A stretch of DNA of 64,000 nucleotides from NCBI RefSeq assembly GCF_904846415.1, contig NZ_CAJHAR010000003.1, positions 1 through 64,000 on the forward strand, read 5' to 3'. Source of the stretch: Psychrobacter piscatorii. Lineage in GTDB: Bacteria; Pseudomonadota; Gammaproteobacteria; Pseudomonadales; Moraxellaceae. Positions 57,599 to 64,000 of this stretch are shown here, in pieces. Below the pieces are notes generated by a model. It saw only the letters and a program-made list of their open reading frames with translations. It searched no databases and was not told the DNA's origin. A program made the translations under genes and the position numbers. The first letter of the stretch is position 1. Each line of letters begins with the position of its first letter.

Positions 57599-58117
57599 TT
57601 AGTAAGACAGCTCAGCACGGCGGTTTTGGGCATAGGCGTCTTCGGTGTTGCCAGCCGCTGCAGGACGTTCTTCACCATAGCTAATGACACGGATGTTGTT
57701 GGCGGCGACACCCTGAGCAGCGAGGTAATTGCGTGCTGCTTGGGCACGGCGCTCACCTAGTGCCATATTGTATTCACGGCTACCACGTTCATCAGTATGA
57801 CCTGCGATAACCACACCAGCTGCTGGATTTGAGTTTAATAGGCTCACGTGTTGGTTAAGGACACTCGCCGCTTGCGCAGTGATTTCGCTGCTATCAAAAG
57901 CAAAGTAGACAACCGCTTGTAAGTTTTCAGCACCAGTAATGACAGCGGTTGAGTTATCAACGATGACGGCACCATTGTAGCCAACTTGACCACCTGGAAT
58001 ACCTAGCGGCGCGACCACAACTTCTGAGGTAGCGCGTTTAGTCGCACAACCTGTAGTGATTGCAACGGCGCTTGATAATACAGCTAAAACAGCGATCTTA
58101 GAAAAACTGATTGACAT
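57599..58117 (-). CDS. pal: peptidoglycan-associated lipoprotein
   Basis: An OmpA-domain lipoprotein of 172 residues, the outer-membrane part of the Tol-Pal system. Signal and lipobox AITTGC have the Cys at about residue 24. The OmpA-like domain begins VVYFAFDSSEIT, then VVIAGHTDERGSREYNMALG with the Asp and Arg that bind diaminopimelate, and ends QNRRAELSY. The protein binds peptidoglycan. tolB is not adjacent upstream; instead the DUF6231-like gene is. It should still work with Tol proteins encoded elsewhere. Confidence 0.9.
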   Translation of the reverse strand: MSISFSKIAVLAVLSSAVAITTGCATKRATSEVVVAPLGIPGGQVGYNGAVIVDNSTAVITGAENLQAVVYFAFDSSEITAQAASVLNQHVSLLNSNPAAGVVIAGHTDERGSREYNMALGERRAQAARNYLAAQGVAANNIRVISYGEERPAAAGNTEDAYAQNRRAELSY

Positions 58118-58258
58118 GACGAGCTCCTAAAATTTTAATTAAATTTATTTTTTAAACTGCTTACGATAAAACTCAGGCAATCTTTATCCATCATATACTA
58201 ACTGTTAATTTATGTAAGTATTTTTACTGTAAATAACGATAGATAGATATGTAACGTA

Positions 58259-58894
58259 TCACCAGCGGTGTTTGCCCCAGTTTTCAGGATTGGCCCAGTA
58301 ATCAGCATTAAGCCAATTCGGTAGCTGTTTATAATCATATAAATTGAACTGCCAAAGCGTCGCTGATACAGTGGAAGACGTGATGGATTCAATATCACTA
58401 ATATTTAAAGAGGGCTCACTTAAGATATCAAATGGTGTAAATCCGTAAGGTTTCAAATCAATTGAACTATCAAGCGCAACCAGCAGGTGTGCTGCGTAGA
58501 GATCACGATAACGCATGAGTGCAGGGATGTATTGATGTAACAGCTCTTGTGAGAGGGTGGGTAGCCAAAAGCAAGCAAGCTCGTAACGTTCAAGTACATG
58601 CTGTTTAGCAAGCTCTGGTAAGGTGGAGACGTGCCATGCTTGAGCTGATACGTTGTTATCATCTTTAACATTCGTATCTTTAATATTCGTATTTTTCTTT
58701 AGCTGTGTTTGCAGAGTTGATAGTTCTGTTTTGTCGTTTGCTACCCATAACAGCTCAATAGTATCATCAGTCTGTCCAGCCATCGTTTGTGTTTGTTTAT
58801 CAAGCGAGCTATCAAGCGAAGGCATGAGAGCATCAACATACTCTATTAGTAAAGGTAACGTAATCTTTGAGTATTTGGCAGTGTGTGTTGTCAT
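58259..58894 (-). CDS. DUF6231-like hypothetical protein
   Basis: A soluble protein of 211 residues with an acidic mid part and a conserved-looking C-terminus (LWQFNLYDYKQLPNWLN, then WANPENWGKHRW). I recall a similar ending in a gammaproteobacterial family of unknown function (DUF6231), but the number should be checked. An inserted low-complexity stretch (NTNIKDTNVKDDNN) lies near residue 70. It lies about 140 bases upstream of pal on the same strand. Confidence 0.65.
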   Translation of the reverse strand: MTTHTAKYSKITLPLLIEYVDALMPSLDSSLDKQTQTMAGQTDDTIELLWVANDKTELSTLQTQLKKNTNIKDTNVKDDNNVSAQAWHVSTLPELAKQHVLERYELACFWLPTLSQELLHQYIPALMRYRDLYAAHLLVALDSSIDLKPYGFTPFDILSEPSLNISDIESITSSTVSATLWQFNLYDYKQLPNWLNADYWANPENWGKHRW

Positions 58895-59116
58895 ATAATA
58901 AGCCGTTTATGAAAGGTGAGTTATTAGTGTGCCTATTAAATCATTTTCATCGGAATTATCCAATTGATAACGCGAGCCAATTGTTGATTTAATCATTTAT
59001 GTAGATGCTTACCAACACACATGAGTGTATACGAGGAAATGTATATGAAGGATAAACTCAGTTATCTCGATGCCCATACTTGAAATATAAGGATTTAGGT
59101 CAATCTACCTATAAGC

Positions 59117-59245
59117 ATGAAACCAGATACAACATGCGCTCGTTGTAACTTTCATTGTGACTTTGAGCGCCATAAACGTTGCTATAAAGACGAAAGCTAT
59201 AATGCGAGTAGCAAAACAATAACACTCATAACATATCATCAATAA
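59117..59245 (+). CDS. cysteine-rich 42-residue protein
   Basis: A short frame from ATG at 59117 to TAA at 59243-59245. The product starts MKPDTTCARCNFHCDFERH and has four Cys in the first 22 residues (CxxC-x3-C-x7-C), a plausible zinc site. The rest is polar (KDESYNASSKTITL). The ribosome binding site is weak (TATAAGC). It ends 14 bases before pepN, so its stop and the pepN translation signal nearly touch. I know no family; it may be a small regulator or a chance ORF. Confidence 0.45.
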   Translation: MKPDTTCARCNFHCDFERHKRCYKDESYNASSKTITLITYHQ

Positions 59246-59259
59246 TAATAGGAAATCAC

Positions 59260-61902
59260 ATGTCTACTGCTGAAACCGATGCTCAGATCATCAATCCTGA
59301 AATGCCAGATGTACCACCCCATGCACCGAGTAAAATCAATCTAAAGGATTACCAAAAACCAAGTTTTGATGTTGAAACGGTCCATTTGGATATTAAACTA
59401 TTTGAAGATTATGCTCAGGTAAATAGTACGCTTGAGATGGTACGCCAAACAGCAGGGGATATTGTCTTATTTGGCGAGTCGTTAGAGCTGCTAGCCATTA
59501 CCATGAATGATAAAGCGTTAACATCTGAGCACTACCAACAAGAAGATGGCAAGCTAACGATTTATGAAGCACCTGATGAGGTTACCTTAGACATTCAAGT
59601 ACGTATTTGTCCGCAGACCAATACCGCGCTAGAAGGTCTATATATGGCAGGTAGTGGTGACGACACCATGTTTGTGACGCAGTGCGAACCAGAAGGTTTC
59701 CGTAAGATTACTTTTTATCCTGATCGTCCTGATGTACTCGCGATATTTACCACTCGACTGGAAGCCGATAAGCGCTATCCGACGTTATTGGCTAACGGTA
59801 ATTTAGTCGAAGCAGGCGAGGTCGCTGATGCACCAGAGCGTCATTATGCGATTTGGCAGGATCCAACTAATAAACCCAGTTATTTATTTGCCTGCGTTAT
59901 TGCTGATTTGGATGTGTTGACTGATTCTTATACGACCAGCGAAGGTCGAGAAGTATTACTTGAGGTTTACGCGAAATCTGCCGATATCGATAAATGTGAT
60001 GTTGGTATGCAAGCCTTAAAAGACGCCATGAAATGGGATGAGGTCAATTACGGCCGCGCCTATGATTTAGATCGCTATATGATTGTGGCGGTCAGTCAGT
60101 TCAATATGGGCGCAATGGAGAATAAGGGGCTTAATATCTTTAACACCGCTTGTGTGTTATCTAGCCCTGAGACCACTACTGATGCGCGCAGTTTTAGCGT
60201 AAAAGCCATTATTGCTCACGAGTATTTCCATAACTGGACGGGTAACCGTATTACCTGTCGTGACTGGTTTCAGCTGTGTTTAAAAGAAGGCTTTACGGTT
60301 TACCGTGACCAGTCGTTTTCAGCGGATCAGCAATCAAGTGCGGTACAGCGTATCGATGACGTAGCGACACTACGCGCGCATCAGTTTGCAGAGGATGCGG
60401 GCCCATTAGCACATCCAGTACGTCCAGAGAGCTTTGTTGAGATTAATAACTTTTATACGACAACTGTCTATGAGAAAGGCGCTGAAATTGTACGAATGAT
60501 TGCTAACACGTTAGGGTCAGATGGTTTCCGCAAAGGAACAGACGAGTATTTCCGTCGTTATGACGGACAAGCCGTAACGGTTGAAGATTTTTTATCAGCA
60601 CTCAGTATCACTGATGACAAAATCGAGGACTTTATCGACTGGTATCGTCAGCCAGGTACGCCAGTGGTATCGGGCTCTCAAACTTATGATAGTGCAGCGC
60701 AGACATTAACGATTACCTTGAATCAGCAAACACGTCATGTGAAAGGCTTTGATGCACCAAAACCGTTGCCGATACCTGTAGCAACTGCGCTGTTTGATAA
60801 AGACTCAGGCGCTATCGTCGCTGAGCGTATGTTATTGCTTGACGAGGCGACGCAAACGTTTGTGTTTGAAAATGTCGCAAGTGAGCCTGTTGTGTCTTTA
60901 CTGCGTGATTTTAGTGCGCCAGTACAGCTCAACTATGATTACCAAGATGCAGACTTAGCATTTTTGCTCAAGCATGAAACCAATGGGTTTAACCGCTGGC
61001 AAGTCACCCAAATGCTGGTAAACCGTATTTTACTGCAAAGCCAAGGTGCGAAGAGCAGTCCTGATGTGTATTTAGAGGCATTGGCACAGACTTTACCCGT
61101 TTTAGCAGCTGATGATGCAATGCTGGCCGCAAGATTACTTGATATTCCTTCAGCGCAAGAGCTGGCTTCTGCCATTCCTAAAGACTACGATCCGGTACTA
61201 GTGAAAAAGCAGCGCGATGGGCTATATCAGCAAGTAGCAGATAGATTAAAAGACCAATGGGCTACGTTATACAATGATCTGCCAATGCAGTCTTATGAAG
61301 ACAGCGCTGAAGCTCGAGGCATTCGTGCGCTACGTAATGTGGTGCTTGATATGGCACTGACTGCTAACGTTGAAGGCGCAGCCGATTGGGCACAACAGCA
61401 ATATAATAATGCTAGCTGCATGACAGAGCGTTTTGGTGCGTTGAAGGCGATGGTTAACCATCAGTTAGTAGATGCAGATAAGTACTTATCGGACTTCTAC
61501 GAGCGCTTCCAAGCAAACGATCTGGTGATTGATTTGTGGTTCAGTGTGCAAGCCGCCGCTGATGATGTGACGCCTGACGTTATCAAGTCGTTAATTGCGC
61601 ATACCGATTTTGATTGGAATACCCCTAATCGTGTCCGTTCAGTTATCAGCGCCTTTAGCTCGCAACCAACAGTACTATGGACAGCAGAGGGTCTGAAGAT
61701 GTATACAGACGTCATCAAAAAGCTAGACGATGCCAACCCCGTATTGGCATCGCGATTACTGCAAGTGCTGGCACGCTGGAATACGTTGGCTGAACCACGT
61801 CGTCAGATGGCGCATGAGCAGCTAACAGACTTGCGCAAGAACGTTGCATCCAAGCATGTGCTTGAAAGTTTAGAGAGTGTATTAGGTGCTGCAAATAGCT
61901 AA
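59260..61902 (+). CDS. pepN: aminopeptidase N
   Basis: A zinc M1 aminopeptidase of 880 residues that removes N-terminal residues from peptides in the cytoplasm. The substrate loop MGAMENKGLNIFN is at about 282, the zinc motif AHEYFHNWTGNRITCRDWF with the HExxH at about 319, and the distal Glu and Tyr region LKEGFTVYRDQ and TVYEKGAEIVRM follow. The C-terminal helical domain is present. The length is close to E. coli PepN (870). AATAGGAAATCAC precedes the ATG. It is monocistronic or follows the small Cys-rich ORF. Confidence 0.96.
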   Translation: MSTAETDAQIINPEMPDVPPHAPSKINLKDYQKPSFDVETVHLDIKLFEDYAQVNSTLEMVRQTAGDIVLFGESLELLAITMNDKALTSEHYQQEDGKLTIYEAPDEVTLDIQVRICPQTNTALEGLYMAGSGDDTMFVTQCEPEGFRKITFYPDRPDVLAIFTTRLEADKRYPTLLANGNLVEAGEVADAPERHYAIWQDPTNKPSYLFACVIADLDVLTDSYTTSEGREVLLEVYAKSADIDKCDVGMQALKDAMKWDEVNYGRAYDLDRYMIVAVSQFNMGAMENKGLNIFNTACVLSSPETTTDARSFSVKAIIAHEYFHNWTGNRITCRDWFQLCLKEGFTVYRDQSFSADQQSSAVQRIDDVATLRAHQFAEDAGPLAHPVRPESFVEINNFYTTTVYEKGAEIVRMIANTLGSDGFRKGTDEYFRRYDGQAVTVEDFLSALSITDDKIEDFIDWYRQPGTPVVSGSQTYDSAAQTLTITLNQQTRHVKGFDAPKPLPIPVATALFDKDSGAIVAERMLLLDEATQTFVFENVASEPVVSLLRDFSAPVQLNYDYQDADLAFLLKHETNGFNRWQVTQMLVNRILLQSQGAKSSPDVYLEALAQTLPVLAADDAMLAARLLDIPSAQELASAIPKDYDPVLVKKQRDGLYQQVADRLKDQWATLYNDLPMQSYEDSAEARGIRALRNVVLDMALTANVEGAADWAQQQYNNASCMTERFGALKAMVNHQLVDADKYLSDFYERFQANDLVIDLWFSVQAAADDVTPDVIKSLIAHTDFDWNTPNRVRSVISAFSSQPTVLWTAEGLKMYTDVIKKLDDANPVLASRLLQVLARWNTLAEPRRQMAHEQLTDLRKNVASKHVLESLESVLGAANS

Positions 61903-61950
61903 TTGATAATAGCTAGGAAATAATTTTAGCTGTAGTATTAACTTTAAAAT

Positions 61951-61984
61951 AAAGCCAACCTCAAATTGGAGTTGGCTTTATTTA
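61951..61984 (+). terminator. intrinsic terminator of pepN
   Basis: The stem AAAGCCAAC/GTTGGCTTT with a loop containing a weak inner pairing is followed by TATTT. Confidence 0.75.
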
Positions 61985-62057
61985 ATTGAATGTGCAGCAT
62001 TAATTGTCATTAAAAATTAAGCTGCTCAAGAAAATGTTTTTCTTAAAATTTTCCCAA

Positions 62058-62096
62058 TAAAAAGCCCCTTTCGTATCAGTACGAAAAGGGCTTTTT
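62058..62096 (-). terminator. bidirectional intrinsic terminator after the DAHP synthase gene
   Basis: The stem AAAAAGCCCCTTT pairs with AAAAGGGCTTTTT (one bulge) around TCGTA-type loops, with A- and T-runs. It lies 37 bases past the stop. Confidence 0.8.
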
Positions 62097-62132
62097 AGTT
62101 TTTGCTTGACGATATACTATCGTTAATGGCTA

Positions 62133-63215
62133 TTAACGATTCGGCAATACATCTTTTACCATATTACGTAAGCCGCGCAATGCGGTGACAGTGCTATCCC
62201 AGTCTAGACAGCCATCAGTGATAGATTTACCGTACTCAAGCTGACTTAAATCAGCGGTTAGTTTTTGATTACCGCCTTTGAGGTGACTTTCAATCATCAT
62301 GCCAATGATTGACTTATTACCATTTTGAATTTGCTCAGCGACGTTTTGGATGACCATTGGCTGTAGATAAGGATCTTTACCTGAGTTGGCATGGCTTGAG
62401 TCAATCATGATTTTGCCATTGGTTTTGCCTTTTGCCAGCTCGTTCTCAACTTGAGCAACTGCCGTTTCATCATAATTAGGCTTGCCATTACCACCGCGAA
62501 GTACCACGTGTGCGTAAGGATTACCTTTCGATTTGATGATCGAGACCTTACCATCTGATGATAGACCTAAGAAGCTATGACCTTCTTTAACGGCTTGCAT
62601 CGCATTGACAGCAACCGTCATACCGCCGTCAGTACCGTTTTTGAAGCCAACTGGGCAAGACAAGCCTGAGCTCATTTCACGGTGTGTTTGGCTTTCGGTA
62701 GTACGCGCGCCAATCGCTGACCAGCTGATCAAATCCTGCATGTACTGTGGTGTATTCGGATCAAGGGCTTCAGTCGCACAAGGCAAGCCTTTTTCATTCA
62801 AATCAAGCAATAACTTGCGAGCAGTACGCAAGCCTTTTTCGATATCAAAGCTGTCATTCATGTCAGGGTCGTTGATCATGCCTTTCCAACCGACCGTGGT
62901 ACGAGGTTTTTCAAAATAAACACGCATAACGACAAATACGCTGTCTTCGATCTCTTTTGCCAATACGGCCAAGCGATCGGCATATTCATGGGCCGCTTTG
63001 ATATCGTGGATAGAGCAGGGTCCAATGACCACAAACAGACGCTTGTCTTTACCGTCCAAGATATTTTGGATAGTGTTTCGACCGTTTAGTACGGTTTTGT
63101 ATGCATCGTCTGATAGAGGCAGCTCAGTTTTTAGCTCAGCGGGAGTAATCAAAGGAATAAATTTTTCAATATTCACGTCGTCAATGTCTGCATTATGGGT
63201 AACTGATGTTGTCAT
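62133..63215 (-). CDS. 3-deoxy-7-phosphoheptulonate synthase (type I)
   Basis: It joins phosphoenolpyruvate and erythrose-4-phosphate to start aromatic amino acid synthesis. Recognisable blocks are FVVIGPCSIHD, RVYFEKPRTTVGWKG, SAIGARTTESQTHREMSSGL and SCPVGFKNGTDGG, then MIDSSHANSGKD and MIESHLKGGNQ. The later part is nearer to the E. coli AroF/AroH forms (SSDGKVSIIKSKGNP region) than to AroG, so I give no symbol. The length of 360 is normal. It is monocistronic; the feedback type cannot be read by eye. Confidence 0.94.
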   Translation of the reverse strand: MTTSVTHNADIDDVNIEKFIPLITPAELKTELPLSDDAYKTVLNGRNTIQNILDGKDKRLFVVIGPCSIHDIKAAHEYADRLAVLAKEIEDSVFVVMRVYFEKPRTTVGWKGMINDPDMNDSFDIEKGLRTARKLLLDLNEKGLPCATEALDPNTPQYMQDLISWSAIGARTTESQTHREMSSGLSCPVGFKNGTDGGMTVAVNAMQAVKEGHSFLGLSSDGKVSIIKSKGNPYAHVVLRGGNGKPNYDETAVAQVENELAKGKTNGKIMIDSSHANSGKDPYLQPMVIQNVAEQIQNGNKSIIGMMIESHLKGGNQKLTADLSQLEYGKSITDGCLDWDSTVTALRGLRNMVKDVLPNR

Positions 63216-63665
63216 GGTTATATATCGTCTAGCTGATTTATAGGAATATTCATTATGCGGACAAAAGTGTTGGTTGACAAGGGTAGTCCGGTAGTTAATT
63301 GACTGATAACTGGAATGAGGAAACTAAAACTTAGTTATACTTACACATGATTAAGGTTATATTTGAATTCGCAAATGCACGTTTGGTATTTCGTTTTTCT
63401 GTCTATTAATAAGGATGTATTGAATACTGGGTGCTCAACGCTTAGATTTTATGCGTGAATTTAGCTATTTGTATCATCGTCACGTATGATAGCGACCGCG
63501 ATGATTTTATGACCACACTAAAATGCTTGCACACTAACACATGAATGCCAAAAAATAGGCACAGATAAAATGTGTATGTCATCAATCTCTATCATTGACT
63601 GACTGTGTTATATTTTACAACAACGATTTATTTTATTTGTATATCTTTAATATTGAGAGCTTGTC
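63216..63665. other. divergent intergenic region
   Basis: 450 bases between the DAHP synthase gene and lpxB. Both promoters lie here. No ORF or clear operator was found. Confidence 0.45.
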
Positions 63666-64000
63666 ATGACAGATTCTGCTACGTCTCATACACATACTGA
63701 TTCCATCAGCCAAACAGAGACGGATTTTAATAAACCTAAAACGACTACCACGCCGCTAGTGATAGCCATTGTCGCGGGTGAAGTGTCAGGTGATAGTTTA
63801 GGCGCAGATTTTATGCAACAGATGAATAATCTGCGTGATGACATCGTTTGGGTAGGCGTGGGCGGCACTAAAATGCAAGCGCAAGGATTGCAAAGTATTT
63901 TCCCATTAGAGCGTTTGGCAGTGATGGGACTGGTTGAAGTCATGGCACAGCTACCAGATTTGCTCAAAGCACGCCGCGAGCTATTGAGTGCGTTTAAGAG
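63666..64000 (+). CDS. lpxB: lipid-A-disaccharide synthase, 5' part
   Basis: The gene runs beyond the window. The visible 111 residues begin with a Thr/Ser-rich leader of about 30 and then VIAIVAGEVSGDSLGADFM, a signature of LpxB, followed by VGVGGTKMQAQG and LAVMGLVEVMAQLPDL. The enzyme joins UDP-diacylglucosamine and lipid X at the inner membrane in lipid A synthesis. GAGAG precedes the ATG. The N-terminal leader is longer than in E. coli LpxB. Confidence 0.93.
   Translation, partial: MTDSATSHTHTDSISQTETDFNKPKTTTTPLVIAIVAGEVSGDSLGADFMQQMNNLRDDIVWVGVGGTKMQAQGLQSIFPLERLAVMGLVEVMAQLPDLLKARRELLSAFK

Overview
The window reads as a chromosome segment of a Moraxellaceae gammaproteobacterium, most likely Psychrobacter. 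This is inferred from recognisable proteins (a CarO-type porin, a cold-type acyl-CoA desaturase, PduO-type cobalamin adenosyltransferase, Moraxellaceae-like Pal and LpxB), moderate GC in the core and an AT-rich accessory end. No database search was possible.

Positions 1-8322 are a decayed accessory region ending at a CAT-anticodon tRNA. It holds a truncated RhuM-family gene, an unknown gene paired with a YqiA-like esterase, a DEDDh exonuclease pseudogene with three lesions, an orphan Imm40-like immunity gene, an unknown acidic protein, a VbhA-like antitoxin with two palindromes upstream, an IS256-family transposase remnant, a phage tail-like gene fragment and a broken tyrosine integrase facing the tRNA 3' end. 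Four TTGGTATA repeats remain in front of the integrase.

From 8400 to 27400 lie housekeeping genes: pteridine reductase with cca, malic enzyme maeB, selO, a fatty-acid desaturase, a glycerophosphodiesterase, a lipoprotein, cobalamin adenosyltransferase, cysS, an MscS-type channel, guaB, glmM and pdxH. Most end in clear intrinsic terminators.

From 27400 to 37700 is a detoxification block: an EmrB/EmrA-like efflux pair, a DJ-1-like protein with a glutathione S-transferase, a CurA-like oxidoreductase, a YqhD-like alcohol dehydrogenase, a TetR regulator and an aldehyde dehydrogenase. An identical 15-base near-palindrome sits upstream of the alcohol dehydrogenase and between tetR and the aldehyde dehydrogenase, which suggests one regulator controls both.

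From 37700 to 43400 are a DASH cryptochrome with a DUF3429 membrane protein, two tandem paralogous MBL-like proteins and an MFS transporter. From 43700 to 55000 is acyl-CoA and valine catabolism: an acyl-CoA ligase, prpE, mmsA, acyl-CoA dehydrogenase, enoyl-CoA hydratase, 3-hydroxyisobutyryl-CoA hydrolase and mmsB, with an IclR regulator facing them. Together the last five convert isobutyryl-CoA to propionyl-CoA.

The last part holds carO, an Sfp-type phosphopantetheinyl transferase, pal, a DUF6231-like gene, an unlisted cysteine-rich 42-residue ORF, pepN, a DAHP synthase and the start of lpxB, which runs off the window.
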